DNA from: Acidimicrobiaceae bacterium | Lineage (GTDB): Bacteria; Actinomycetota; Acidimicrobiia; Acidimicrobiales; Aldehydirespiratoraceae | Length of the DNA: 64,000 nucleotides | Reading direction: 5' to 3' | Assembly (NCBI GenBank): GCA_009835735.1 | Contig: VXWX01000098.1 | Coordinates: 1 to 64,000 of the forward strand | In this document: piece after piece, positions 50,276-59,035 of the stretch | How positions within the stretch are numbered: position 1 is the stretch's first letter | Layout of the letters: the number at the start of each line of letters is the position of its first letter | Made by a program: the position numbers and the translations under genes | Notes under the pieces: model-generated | Databases searched by the model: none | Seen by the model: the letters and a program-made list of their open reading frames with translations, nothing else | What the model was told of the DNA's origin: nothing

Positions 50276-52273
50276 CTATGCCTCTCGCCGGTCGATGTGG
50301 AGGGCGTGGGCCAGGCCCTCGAGGTAGGCGGCCCGCAGCAGGTCGGGACGGGCCCGCAACTCCTCAGCCGGGCCGGAGTAGCCGATCTCGCCCTTCTCCA
50401 TGACGTAGGCGTGGTCGGCCACCGACAGGGACACGTTCACCGACTGCTCCACCAGCAGTACGGCCGCGCCCTGATCGGCGATGCGGCGGATCACCGGCAA
50501 CAGGTCGGCGATGACGGTCGGTGCCAGGCCCAGCGAGAACTCGTCGATCAGCAGCAGGCGGGGAGGAGTCACGACGGCCTTGGCCAGCCCCAGCATCTGC
50601 TTCTCGCCGCCCGACAGGGTGGCGGCCCGCTGGCGCGAGCGGTCGGCCAGGCGGGGGAACAGCTCGTAGGCCTCGGCGATGCTCCGGGCCCGCTGGGCGC
50701 GGTCAAGGCCGTGGCCGAACAGGGTCAGGTTCTCGGCAACGGTGAGGGGTCCGACCACCGCGTCGGTCTCGACGACCTGGTGCAGCCCCATGCCCACTCT
50801 CCAGGTGGGCCGGGTCTTGGTGATGTCGAGACCCGCGTAGACGATGCGTCCCCCGATGGTCGGCTCCAGCCCCGAGATGGCCCGCAGCAGGGTGGTCTTG
50901 CCGGCTCCGTTGGTGCCCATCAGCGCCACGACCGCGCCCTCGTGCACGGTCAGGTCCACGCCGAACAGCACCTGCACCGATCCGTAGGACACCGACAGCT
51001 GCTCCACCGACAGCAGCGGCGGCCCCGACGCGACCGGGTACACCCGGCGGGGAACGGTGGTGGCCTTGGACACGGCCACCACCGTCTCGGCGTCAGGGGC
51101 CGGGGCCGCGAACCGGCGAACCGCCCATCCGACCACCACCAGGGGCAGGGCCAGCACGGCGAGCTTCAACTGGTCCGGCCAGCTCCCGGCAATCCAGGCG
51201 TTGATCGAGGCGGCCGCCAAGGCGCCGGCACCGGCCCACCGCACCTGGCGGGCGGCCACCGCCCGCCGCAGCTCGGGAGCGATACCCGGGAACACGGCCG
51301 CGTCCAGCCCGGCCAGGGCCAGGGCGATGGCGCCGCCGGCCACGAACCAGCAGGCCACCAGCCCGATGTAGGTGAAAGACACCGACCCCAGCAGCATCAG
51401 CACGCCCGCCACCAGCAGTTGGGTTCCGACCGCGTCGGCCCGGCGGCCGCCGGTGAGCCGGTGGAGCCGGTGGTACCAGGGACCGAAGGCGCTGATCAGG
51501 GCGGCCGCGGCGGCTCCGGCGGCCAGCACCGCTGCGTTCTGGACCGGGCTGCGCTGCCATTCGCCCAGCAGCAGCGACTGGGCCGGGTCGGCGCCGCCGA
51601 TGGCGGCCGCGCCCACCGCCAGAGCGGCGCCGTAGGACCGGCGGGCCCACGGCAAATCGGTCCGGGCGACGGTGGGCTGCACCTCGAGGTCGTTGTCGTG
51701 GGCCAGAGCGTGGCGAGCGATAAGGACCGCGCTCACCAGCGCCAGCGCGGCAGCGGCCCACAGCACGGTGCTGTAGGACAGGGGGGTCAGCACGCGGGCC
51801 GCCAGCGGCCAGCACGCCCCGGCGGCCACCGCGGCCCAGTACCACGACGCCGTACGGAACCGGTCGGCCTGGCGGGCGTCGGTGGCCAGCAGGATGCGGT
51901 GGAGCACCAGCCCGGGCGCCGCCCCCGCGGCCAGCATGATCCCGCCGGCAGTGAACATGGCGATGCCGGTCGTGCGAGCCATCACGGCGAGCCCGGCCGC
52001 GGCCAGCAGCCCGGCCAGGGCCAGCATGATCCCGGCCGGCAGCACGCTGCGCAGCCGGGGCACCATCAGTGCGGCCACTATCGCGGCCGCGCCGATCAGG
52101 GCGGCCTCGCCCATCACCGCGCCGACCACGCCGAGGCGCTCGGCGATCTCCTCCCGGCGGAACAGCAGCACCGGCAGCGCCGAGGCCAGCGCGGCCGCCT
52201 GGCCGGCGACGGCGATCAGCAGCCGGGGATTGCCCGGCCGGCCCCGCTGCTCGCCGTCCTCCGCCTCGCTCAT
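50276..52273 (-). CDS. MFS-like membrane domain fused to LivF-type ATPase
   Basis: The predicted protein has 665 residues. The first 400 or so contain 10-12 hydrophobic helices and look like an MFS-type membrane domain without a clear motif A. The last 240 are a LivF-type ATPase with Walker A GTNGAGKTTLL, Q-loop TWRVGMGLHQVVE, signature LSGGEKQML and Walker B LLLIDEFS. LivF normally has no membrane part, so the fusion adds an extra bundle to the transporter. It lies 11 bases upstream of the permease fusion and just after the binding-protein gene, so the three form one transporter. Confidence 0.85.
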   Translation of the reverse strand: MSEAEDGEQRGRPGNPRLLIAVAGQAAALASALPVLLFRREEIAERLGVVGAVMGEAALIGAAAIVAALMVPRLRSVLPAGIMLALAGLLAAAGLAVMARTTGIAMFTAGGIMLAAGAAPGLVLHRILLATDARQADRFRTASWYWAAVAAGACWPLAARVLTPLSYSTVLWAAAALALVSAVLIARHALAHDNDLEVQPTVARTDLPWARRSYGAALAVGAAAIGGADPAQSLLLGEWQRSPVQNAAVLAAGAAAAALISAFGPWYHRLHRLTGGRRADAVGTQLLVAGVLMLLGSVSFTYIGLVACWFVAGGAIALALAGLDAAVFPGIAPELRRAVAARQVRWAGAGALAAASINAWIAGSWPDQLKLAVLALPLVVVGWAVRRFAAPAPDAETVVAVSKATTVPRRVYPVASGPPLLSVEQLSVSYGSVQVLFGVDLTVHEGAVVALMGTNGAGKTTLLRAISGLEPTIGGRIVYAGLDITKTRPTWRVGMGLHQVVETDAVVGPLTVAENLTLFGHGLDRAQRARSIAEAYELFPRLADRSRQRAATLSGGEKQMLGLAKAVVTPPRLLLIDEFSLGLAPTVIADLLPVIRRIADQGAAVLLVEQSVNVSLSVADHAYVMEKGEIGYSGPAEELRARPDLLRAAYLEGLAHALHIDRREA

Positions 52274-52298
52274 CGTGGTGTGGATCGGCCTCTGGCGT

Positions 52299-53792
52299 TC
52301 ACTCGTCGAAGTCTGCGGGGTCGCCGGTCAGCACCATGCACTCGCAGCCGGGGTCGAACCTGAACCGCCGGTACAGGTCGCCGCCGGCGTAGCTGCCCTC
52401 GGTGAACTCCACCCCGTAGACCGAAGCCGCCTCGAAGCTGTCGCCCAGCTGCCAGACCGCCTCGGTGACTCCCTGTGCGCTCACCTCGGTGAGGTGGGGT
52501 GAGGCGTCCCGCAGAAGGCGGAACACGTCGCAGAACAGCAGCCCGGTGCGGATGTTGGTCCGCACGCTGAACTCCAGCCCGGCGGCGGTGAAGATGTCGG
52601 CGCACTCCTGCTCGGCCGCCGACGCCGGGAAGGCGAGCTGGTCGTCCTCGATGTCGTAGCCTGGCAGCACGCTGATGCCGCTGGATCCAGGCATCATCTC
52701 GGGGTAGTTGAACGCGTTGAAGTCGGGGGCGTCGTAGCTGGTCAGCGCGTACGCCGGAGCGAAGTTCTGGGTGATGCTGGTGTCGATGAACCACGACACC
52801 AGCCGTGACCCGCCGATGGCCACCACCTTGTCCACCCCGGCCTCACGGAAGTTGATGATGGCCTGGAGCTGGTCGTTGTTGAACGAGGTGCTGTCGGTGG
52901 GGTCGATGGTGTTGTAGGAGACCACCTCCACGCCGGCCGCCTCCAGCCGGGGGGCGAACTGCTGGTCGTAGACCCGCTCGCTCAGCTCGGAGTCGATGGC
53001 GATCACGCCCAGCGTGGCGCCCTCGAACCAGCCCTCCTCGATGAGCGCGGTGGCCATCCCGCCCACCAGGTCGTCATAGGTGGGCAGCAGCGGCGACCAG
53101 TAGTAGGGGGCCAGCTCCTCGAAGCCGGCGACATCGACCGGGTACAGGGTGGCATCGAACATCAGCGTGTTGGCGTTGCGGTAACAGGGTCGGGCGTTCT
53201 CCTGGAACTGCCCGGTCAGCACTGCGGCGAAGGCCTGGTCGTCCTGGGTGATCTTGTTGCAGAGGGCCTCCTCGGCCACGGGGCCGTCGGTGATGGCGTT
53301 GAACACGGTGACCTTGGCCTCGATCTGGCGCCCGGCGAAGCCGCCCGCCGCGTTGAAGTGGTCGACCAGCGCCTCGACCTGGGCCTCGCGGTCGCCCTCG
53401 TCGGGCACCTCCCACCCGAAGGCCTGGGCCACCATCGACGTGTCGGTGATGATGATCGAGATCGTCACCGTGTCGTCGGTCACGCCCGGGGTGTCGGGCC
53501 CGGCCGGGACCGGACCGGCCGGAACCTCCGCGGGCTCGGCCTCCTCGGTGTCGGTGGCTTCGTCCGCGGGCTCAGTCTCGTCGGAGGGTTCGGCGGTGGT
53601 CTGGTCGGCTGTCTCGGTCTCACCGGTGCTTTCGGCGGTGGGTTGGGTCTCAGTGGTCGGCTGGTCGACCGCCTGTGTCTCGTCGATGTCGGGGTTGATT
53701 TCGTGAACGGGTTCGGAGCAGGCCGCGACCAGGGTGGCTGCTGCCAGCACCAGCCCGAGGGCTCGCGAACGGAGGCTGGTTAAAACGATCAT
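52299..53792 (-). CDS. Branched-chain-type substrate-binding lipoprotein
   Basis: The predicted protein has 497 residues from an ATG overlapping the upstream stop. The signal peptide ends at a lipobox (LVAACSEP). An acidic, threonine-rich linker of about 80 residues (repeats of TET and EPAD type) spaces the binding domain from the membrane. The rest is a type 1 periplasmic binding fold with VDHFNAAGGFAGRQIEAKVT, shortened as FNAAGGFAGRQIE, and ILGVIAID-like and DKVVAIGGSRLVSWFID strands. It should deliver ligand to the fused permease. The ligand is not known; given the cluster, an anionic pathway compound is possible. Confidence 0.88.
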   Translation of the reverse strand: MIVLTSLRSRALGLVLAAATLVAACSEPVHEINPDIDETQAVDQPTTETQPTAESTGETETADQTTAEPSDETEPADEATDTEEAEPAEVPAGPVPAGPDTPGVTDDTVTISIIITDTSMVAQAFGWEVPDEGDREAQVEALVDHFNAAGGFAGRQIEAKVTVFNAITDGPVAEEALCNKITQDDQAFAAVLTGQFQENARPCYRNANTLMFDATLYPVDVAGFEELAPYYWSPLLPTYDDLVGGMATALIEEGWFEGATLGVIAIDSELSERVYDQQFAPRLEAAGVEVVSYNTIDPTDSTSFNNDQLQAIINFREAGVDKVVAIGGSRLVSWFIDTSITQNFAPAYALTSYDAPDFNAFNYPEMMPGSSGISVLPGYDIEDDQLAFPASAAEQECADIFTAAGLEFSVRTNIRTGLLFCDVFRLLRDASPHLTEVSAQGVTEAVWQLGDSFEAASVYGVEFTEGSYAGGDLYRRFRFDPGCECMVLTGDPADFDE

Positions 53793-54088
53793 GGGGCACC
53801 TCGCGGGTCGGGGCCGTCGGCGGGGTCGGATCCGGCTGCGGTCGGGAAACGGGTGGCGTCGGCGGCAACGACAGCCGAGCGGAAGGCCGCTCGGCGGCGG
53901 TTGAGCGCGCCCTGGGTGAAGTAGGACGCCAGCGCGAGAACGGCCAGCACCGCCGCGGTCTGGCCCCACCGGCCCAGCTCGAGCCACCAGGTGCCCAACC
54001 AGTGGAGCATCTCGTCGTTCATGCCGGTCAGGTAGCCGAACGCGCCAACGCCGGCGAAGAACCACGGCCGCGACGCGAGCCGGTTCAC
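53789..54088 (-). CDS. Small two-helix membrane protein
   Basis: The predicted protein has 99 residues from a GTG overlapping the stop of the acyl-CoA dehydrogenase gene, and its own stop overlaps the start of the binding lipoprotein gene. Hydrophobic stretches near 8-22 and 42-58 (TAAVLAVLALASYFTQGAL) are followed by a charged tail. No family is recognised. Overlap on both sides suggests a transporter-associated accessory, perhaps an assembly helper. Confidence 0.6.
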   Translation of the reverse strand: MNRLASRPWFFAGVGAFGYLTGMNDEMLHWLGTWWLELGRWGQTAAVLAVLALASYFTQGALNRRRAAFRSAVVAADATRFPTAAGSDPADGPDPRGAP

Positions 54089-55389
54089 TGCTTGCCCCCT
54101 GCCGTGCCGAACTGGTCTCCCTCGGCGCCGAACACCAGATAGGAGGCGGCCTCCAGCCGGCCCCGCTCGGGCGGGAAGCCCTGCACCAGTGCCATCGACA
54201 GGTCGCGCAGGCCCCGGGAGACGGCCCCGGACATTCCGGTGTTGCCCGTGCCGCAGGCCTTGAGCGCGTGCACGGCGACCTGGAAGCAGTTCTCGGCGAT
54301 CTCGCCCTTGGCGATCCGCCAGTTGGCCACAACGTCGTCCTTGGGGATCAGCTCGGGATCGGCGGTCTCGAGCAGGATCTGGCGGCGCGTCCAGATGTAG
54401 GCGGCGTCCAGATGGGCCCGCATCTTCCCGATGAGCTGCTGGTGCAGGTCGCCGCCGCCGATGGGCTCGGCGGTGCCGTGGTAGGTGGTGGAGGTCAGAT
54501 AGTCGAGGGCGAAGTCGTACACCGCCTGAGCGGCCCCCACGTACACAGACGACAGCGCCACCTGGTTGCCGACGAAGCTGCCCCGGCTCACCTGCGTCAT
54601 CTTCACGAACGTTCCCGGCACGGTGAGCGCATTCTCATCGGGAACGAAGGCGTTCTCAAGCACGATGCCGTGGGTGGCGGTGGCCCTCATCCCGATGGCG
54701 TCCCACTTGGCTCGCTCGCTCACGCCGGGCGTGTCGCGAGGGATCAGGAACATCGCCAGCGACTCGGCCGTCTCGCCGCCCGCCAGCTTGGCCGTGACCA
54801 GGTAGTCGTCGGCCACGCCGGTGGAGCAGCCGAACGACTTGACGCCGTTGATCAGCCATCCGCCGTCGGTGGGGGATGCCTCGGTGGTGATGGTTATGGC
54901 GGCGTGCTTGGACCGCACCGATTCGCTGGCGAAGTTGGCCACCCAGCGGCCGTGCTCGCCCATCCGCCGCAGCACCCGCTCGCCGAAGGCTCGGGCCAGC
55001 GGCACCTCGTCGGGGGCGAACAGCCCGGCTTCGATGGCGGCCAGCGGCAGCAGGCCCCGGGACGATCCGCTGCACTGGAAGTAGTAGGCCAGTGCGGTGG
55101 ACGGGCAGGCGGTGGCCAGGGCGAAGGTGGCCGCCGACAGGTCTCGCAGCCCGCCGCCCAAGCCCCCGTAGTCGACCGGCACGGTCACGCCCAGCAGCCC
55201 GGCCTCGGAGATGGTGCGGACATGCTCGAGGGGGAACTCGCCGGCGCGGTCGGCCTCCTCGGCCCGGGCGAACAGCGCGGGCAGCACCCGGTCGACCCGC
55301 AGGGCTATGTCGCGCTCGGCCTCGGTCATGTCCTCCACCAGGAGTTCCCCGGTCGCCCGTCCGGCAGGCTCAGGCCCTGGTGACCGCAT
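54085..55389 (-). CDS. Acyl-CoA dehydrogenase family flavoprotein
   Basis: The predicted protein has 434 residues. It shows FLLEHVRTISEAGLLGVTVP-like helices (FPLEHVRTISEAGLLGV), SKHAAITITTEASPTDGGWL with GGWLINGVKSFG for the FAD-binding middle domain, and a C-terminal helical bundle with CFQVAVHALKACGTGNTG. The catalytic glutamate of classic dehydrogenases is not obvious in the expected region, which raises the chance of a group D monooxygenase-like member that uses reduced flavin. It sits directly upstream of the transporter genes and may oxidise an imported pathway compound. Confidence 0.85.
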   Translation of the reverse strand: MRSPGPEPAGRATGELLVEDMTEAERDIALRVDRVLPALFARAEEADRAGEFPLEHVRTISEAGLLGVTVPVDYGGLGGGLRDLSAATFALATACPSTALAYYFQCSGSSRGLLPLAAIEAGLFAPDEVPLARAFGERVLRRMGEHGRWVANFASESVRSKHAAITITTEASPTDGGWLINGVKSFGCSTGVADDYLVTAKLAGGETAESLAMFLIPRDTPGVSERAKWDAIGMRATATHGIVLENAFVPDENALTVPGTFVKMTQVSRGSFVGNQVALSSVYVGAAQAVYDFALDYLTSTTYHGTAEPIGGGDLHQQLIGKMRAHLDAAYIWTRRQILLETADPELIPKDDVVANWRIAKGEIAENCFQVAVHALKACGTGNTGMSGAVSRGLRDLSMALVQGFPPERGRLEAASYLVFGAEGDQFGTAGGKQ

Positions 55390-55400
55390 CGGTGTTCCCG

Positions 55401-56849
55401 TCAGCTCCCGAGGGTGAGCCGACCGAACAGCAGGTCGGCTCCTCCCACACCGTCACCCTCGAACGAGCCGAAGGTGTAGCCGCTCCACACCACCGCGCCG
55501 TCGGCGGACACGTCCAAGCCGGTGGCGTCGTCGACGGCGCCGGTGCCGAACTGCTCCACCTCGACCAGGTTGCCGCCGAGATCGAGCCACACCAGCACAG
55601 CGTCGCGCTCGCCGAGCGTCGTGCCTGCTCCGGCCAGGCTCCCGGCGGTCGTGCCGGTGACCACGATGAACTCTCCGCTCTGGCGCACCTCGAACGCAGT
55701 GTCCATCCCCTCGGTGCCTCCCTGCCAACGCCAGAGCTCGTTGCCGCCGGCGTCGAGCGACACCACGAGCATGTCCCGCTCACCTGACTGGTCCGCCGCG
55801 AAGGCTCCCTCGGTCGATCCTGCGATCAGCATCCCGCCCTCGGGGCCGACGCCCACTCCCTGGGTCCAGTCCAGGGCCGCGGTCCCGAGCTGGGTGGTCC
55901 AGGCCAGGCTGCCGTCGGCATGGATTCGCGCCGCGAAGAGGTCCTTGTCGCCTGCATGGGAGCCGCTGAGAGCGCCCTCTGTGTATCCGGTCATGTACAG
56001 GCCGCCGTCGGGGGCCAGTGCCGAGCCCTGACCCCAGTCGGTGGCGTCGGTGCCGATGTGGCGGATCCACTGCTGGTTGCCGTCGGCGTCGTAGCGGGCG
56101 GCGAAGCCGTCGAACCCGCCAAGGTCGGTGTCGGGGTCGAGCGTGCTGGCGGTGTAGCCGGTGATGTAGGCGCCGCCGTCGAAGGCGGTCACGTCGAAGC
56201 CGCGATCCCAGGCGGGGCCGCCGAACTGCCGGCGCCACAGCTCGTTGCCGTCGGTGTCGAACCGCGCCAGCCACACGTCGGCCGATCCCTGGTTGGCCGC
56301 GGCGAAGTCGCCCTCGGTGAAGCCGCCTACGTAGATCGAACCGTCGGGGGCCACCGACACGCCCAGCGGCGAGTCGTTCTTCGGCCCTCCGACCTGCAGC
56401 GACCACACAGGATCTCCGCCGGCCGAGTAGCGGGCCAGGTACACGTCGCGCTGGCCCTGGTGGTCGCCGGCCAGGCTGCCCTCGGTGGCCGCGGCCACCA
56501 CGACCTCGCCGTCCGGGCCGGCCGCCACGCCGTACGTGGTGTCGGCCTGGTCCGAGCCGAGCTGGATGCTCCAACCGGATCGCTCGGGCAGCTCCGCAAT
56601 GGCGGGCTCCGGGGCCGGTTCGGGTTCGGCCCGCTCGGTAGTTGAAGTGGTTGTGTCCGGGGCGGCAGTCGTTTCCGGCACGGGCTCGGGCTCGGCCGGC
56701 TCGGTGGTTGAAGTCGTGGTGGTGTCGGGGGTGGAGGTCGCCTCCGGGGCTGATTGGGGAGCGGCTGGTTCGGTCGGGGTCGACGACGCGCAGGCGTTGG
56801 CCAGCACGACCGCCCCGGCGATGGCCGCGGCCACCCTGAGTCCGATCAC
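55401..56849 (-). CDS. Secreted lipoprotein with SBBP-type beta-propeller repeats
   Basis: The predicted protein has 482 residues from a GTG start. The signal peptide ends in a lipobox (VLANAC). A Thr/Pro/Glu-rich stalk follows to about residue 88. The rest is about seven repeats of 55-60 residues with the pattern DxxxGVxVxPDGxxYxxGxTEGxF and aromatic W/R blocks (DVWLARFDTDGNELWRRQFG). This matches SBBP-type beta-propeller repeats in surface proteins. It lies two bases after the neocarzinostatin-like gene, so both are likely surface partners of the transporter operon. A ligand-capture role is possible. Confidence 0.78.
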   Translation of the reverse strand: MIGLRVAAAIAGAVVLANACASSTPTEPAAPQSAPEATSTPDTTTTSTTEPAEPEPVPETTAAPDTTTSTTERAEPEPAPEPAIAELPERSGWSIQLGSDQADTTYGVAAGPDGEVVVAAATEGSLAGDHQGQRDVYLARYSAGGDPVWSLQVGGPKNDSPLGVSVAPDGSIYVGGFTEGDFAAANQGSADVWLARFDTDGNELWRRQFGGPAWDRGFDVTAFDGGAYITGYTASTLDPDTDLGGFDGFAARYDADGNQQWIRHIGTDATDWGQGSALAPDGGLYMTGYTEGALSGSHAGDKDLFAARIHADGSLAWTTQLGTAALDWTQGVGVGPEGGMLIAGSTEGAFAADQSGERDMLVVSLDAGGNELWRWQGGTEGMDTAFEVRQSGEFIVVTGTTAGSLAGAGTTLGERDAVLVWLDLGGNLVEVEQFGTGAVDDATGLDVSADGAVVWSGYTFGSFEGDGVGGADLLFGRLTLGS

Positions 56850-56850
56850 A

Positions 56851-57678
56851 TCATGAAGCTGATCTGCGGCGCGCGAGCACCACCGCCACCACTGCCAGTA
56901 CCACCACCACGATGATCACCGGCACCAGCCAGGTCGCCGCCGAGCCGCCGCTGTCGTCGTCGGCCGGTGCGGCTGCCGCGGGCTCCGGCTCAGGCTCGGG
57001 AGCGGGCTCTGGTTCCGGTTCGGGGGCCGGCTCAGGCTCCGGCTCAGGCTCGGGTTCAGGCTCCGGGGCGGGCTCCGGCTCCGGTTCTGGCTCAGGCGCT
57101 GCCTCGGGCTCGGGCTCAGGGGCCGGCTCCGGTTCGGGCTCGGGCTCTTCGACCGGCTCCTCGCTGGCTTCCTCGGCGGGTTCCTCGGCTGGCTCTTCGA
57201 CTGGTTCGGGTTCTTCGACTGGCTCCGGTTCGGGCTCCGGCTCCGCCGCGCCCGCGAAGGTGACCTCCTGGCCGGCGTAGTTGGCGTTGCCGCCGATCCC
57301 GTCGCCGGCCACGATGAAGCAGGAGTTGGCCTCGTCGCACCGTCCCGGAACGACGGCCACCGGGTAGTCGATTGTCGCCGTCCCGTCGTCGCCGATGGCC
57401 ACGGTGTGCTGGCCGTAGTTGCTCAGCTCGCAGTCGGTCGGCCCGACCACCGGGAAGATGAAGCACGTCACGACAGTGGCGGTGTTGCCCGGGAGCCAGC
57501 TGGTCAGGGTGACGGTGACGACCTCGCCGTCGACCAGTCCCTCGCTGTTGGACAGCTCCAGGGTCTCGCCGTTGTGACCCTCGCCGTGGTCGGCGACCGC
57601 GGCCGGGGCCAGGGCGGCTGCGGCCAACATGACCGCGGCGCTGGCCACCAGCAACCGGCAGATGGTGCGATATGACAT
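56851..57678 (-). CDS. Surface protein with neocarzinostatin-like domain, Pro-Glu stalk and C-terminal anchor
   Basis: The predicted protein has 275 residues with a signal peptide ([17 protein letters not shown]). Residues 35-140 look like the immunoglobulin-like fold of neocarzinostatin proteins ([20 protein letters not shown], cysteines in VVTCFIFP and CFIVAGDG). A stalk of PE repeats covers about 145-235, and a C-terminal membrane helix ([18 protein letters not shown]) with a basic tail ends it. In known members the fold carries a chromophore. It is the first gene after the promoter and operator of site 4, so it is likely induced with the transporter and may help bind a hydrophobic ligand at the surface. 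Confidence 0.72.
   Translation of the reverse strand: MSYRTICRLLVASAAVMLAAAALAPAAVADHGEGHNGETLELSNSEGLVDGEVVTVTLTSWLPGNTATVVTCFIFPVVGPTDCELSNYGQHTVAIGDDGTATIDYPVAVVPGRCDEANSCFIVAGDGIGGNANYAGQEVTFAGAAEPEPEPEPVEEPEPVEEPAEEPAEEASEEPVEEPEPEPEPAPEPEPEAAPEPEPEPEPAPEPEPEPEPEPEPAPEPEPEPAPEPEPEPAAAAPADDDSGGSAATWLVPVIIVVVVLAVVAVVLARRRSAS
56985..57255 (-). repeat. Pro-Glu stalk-encoding minisatellite
   Basis: On the minus strand this tract encodes many [10 protein letters not shown] and VEEPAEE units, giving an imperfect DNA repeat of period 6-12 bases within the surface protein gene. Such stalks vary in length between strains. Confidence 0.6.
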
Positions 57679-57787
57679 CGATCCTCCCCCCGTGCTTGCA
57701 GGCTCTCAGCCCGCAGGGAACTCTTCGACTCCTGGGCGTCCGAAGCCGTCGGCCCGCAGGCCGGCGCTCGTCCGCGTATGTCCCGAC

Positions 57788-57816
57788 AGACTAGAGGGAA
57801 ACAGTGTTCCGGTCAA
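57788..57816 (-). promoter_or_regulatory. Minus-strand promoter at operator site 4
   Basis: Read on the minus strand, TTGACC (57816-57811) and TAGTCT (57793-57788) are separated by 17 bases. The operator half-sites occupy the spacer, so regulator binding would block RNA polymerase. It would start the surface protein-transporter operon, with a leader of about 100 bases before 57678. The -10 lies on the stop codon of the upstream flavin monooxygenase gene. Confidence 0.55.
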
Positions 57817-59032
57817 CGGAACGCACGGGGCGCGCGCCGACTTCGTCGAGTTCATCCCGCATGGCGGCCACAGCATTGATCATCGAGGCTTGGAGCATGT
57901 AGGCGCGGGCCTCGGCCGGATCGGCGGCCCGGGCGGCCATCCGGTCCAGCGCCCGTTGCCGGGCCTCGCCGTCCGGCGCGGCCAGGCTCTCGGCGTTCTC
58001 GTGGGTGTGCCGCCGGACGTAGTCGATCGCCAACTTCCGGCGGACCTCGGCGTGGTGTGCGAGGCGCTCGGCGCCGATGTCGCCCCGCAGGACGGCGGCC
58101 AGGGACGCTCCGAGCAGCACCGCGTCATGGATGCCCCCGTTCATGCCCATGCCGCCCAGCGGGTTGTTGATGTGGGCGGCGTCGCCCATCAACACCACCC
58201 GGCCGACGAGGAACGTCTCGGCCACCCGCTGATGGACCCGGTAGATGGTGCGGTGGGCGACCTCGAAGGGCTCGTCGATGGTCACGATCCCACCTAGCCG
58301 CCGCTGGGCGCTCCGATCGCTGAGCGCCTGCTCGTCGCTCTCGCCCTCGCCCACCGGGAACAGAGCCCGCCAGAAGCCCGCGGTCCGCAGCAGGACCAGC
58401 CACTCGTCGGGGTCGGAGATGTAGTTGACGGCGGCCAGGCGGTCGAGGTGGGCAGCCATGTCGAACGGGGTGGACAGCACGAGATAGCGGTCTTCGTAGG
58501 TCATCCCGTCGAAGGCCAGGTCGAGCGACTTGCGGACCGCGCTGGCTGCGCCGTCGGCGGCGACTACCGCGTCGGCCTCGAGTGTCTCCCCGGAGGCGAG
58601 CACGACTGAGGCGCCGTCGCCGTGGTCGACCGCGCCGACGACCTCAGCGTCGAACCGGACTGTCACCCTCGGCTGGCGCTCGAAGGCGTCGAGCAGGATC
58701 TCGCACAGCCTGAACTGCTCGCATTGGAGCCGGTACGGGTGGTCGGTCACGTCGGCCAGCGCACCGAGATCGAACTCGGCCACCACGCCCTTGCGGCGGT
58801 CCCGGTAGGCGAACACGGGGGCCACCAGCCCCAGGCGGAGCATCGGTTCGACCACCCCGAAGCGGTCGATCAGGTCGAGCGTGGCCGGATGGAAGGTGGA
58901 CGCCCGCAGCTCCAGCGGCAGCTCGGGAGCCGCCTCCAGCAGGGTCACGTCGACGCCGCCCTCGGCCAGCACGGCGCTGGCCACGCAGCCCACCGGTCCG
59001 GCGCCCGCCACTATCACCCGGGGGCTGGTCAC
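57791..59032 (-). CDS. Class A flavin-dependent aromatic hydroxylase
   Basis: The predicted protein has 413 residues from a GTG start. It has GAGPVGCVASAVLAEGG at the N-terminus (GxGxxG), the DG motif in AVVAADGAASAVRKSL, and the GD motif in VVLMGDAAHINNPLGGMGMN. These place it among PHBH-type hydroxylases that use NAD(P)H and FAD to add a hydroxyl group to an aromatic or N-heteroaromatic ring. Relatives include 6-hydroxynicotinate 3-monooxygenase. It lies three bases after the maleate isomerase-like gene under operator site 5. The substrate could be a pyrrole- or pyridine-type compound. Confidence 0.87.
   Translation of the reverse strand: MTSPRVIVAGAGPVGCVASAVLAEGGVDVTLLEAAPELPLELRASTFHPATLDLIDRFGVVEPMLRLGLVAPVFAYRDRRKGVVAEFDLGALADVTDHPYRLQCEQFRLCEILLDAFERQPRVTVRFDAEVVGAVDHGDGASVVLASGETLEADAVVAADGAASAVRKSLDLAFDGMTYEDRYLVLSTPFDMAAHLDRLAAVNYISDPDEWLVLLRTAGFWRALFPVGEGESDEQALSDRSAQRRLGGIVTIDEPFEVAHRTIYRVHQRVAETFLVGRVVLMGDAAHINNPLGGMGMNGGIHDAVLLGASLAAVLRGDIGAERLAHHAEVRRKLAIDYVRRHTHENAESLAAPDGEARQRALDRMAARAADPAEARAYMLQASMINAVAAMRDELDEVGARPVRSVDRNTVSL
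57798..57822. promoter_or_regulatory. IclR-type operator, site 4
   Basis: Half-sites GAAAC (57798-57802), GTTCC (57806-57810) and GGAAC (57818-57822) have spacings of 3 and 7. It lies in the 3' end of the flavin monooxygenase gene, upstream of the surface-protein and transporter operon. Conservation inside a coding region argues that it is functional. Confidence 0.8.
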
Positions 59033-59035
59033 GGA

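Noticed and set aside
48441-50327. Long plus-strand open frame opposite the transporter fusion
   Set aside because: The translation is a low-complexity mix of Arg, Gly, His and Gln with no domain, while the minus strand encodes clear permease and ATPase motifs. It is an antisense effect of high GC.
50297-52363. Long plus-strand open frame opposite the MFS-LivF gene
   Set aside because: It is antisense to a gene with intact Walker motifs and has the same Gly/Gln/His-rich composition. It is not a gene.
56985-57255. Repeat tract considered as a CRISPR array
   Set aside because: The repeat period is 6-12 bases, there are no spacers, and it is in frame within a surface protein gene.
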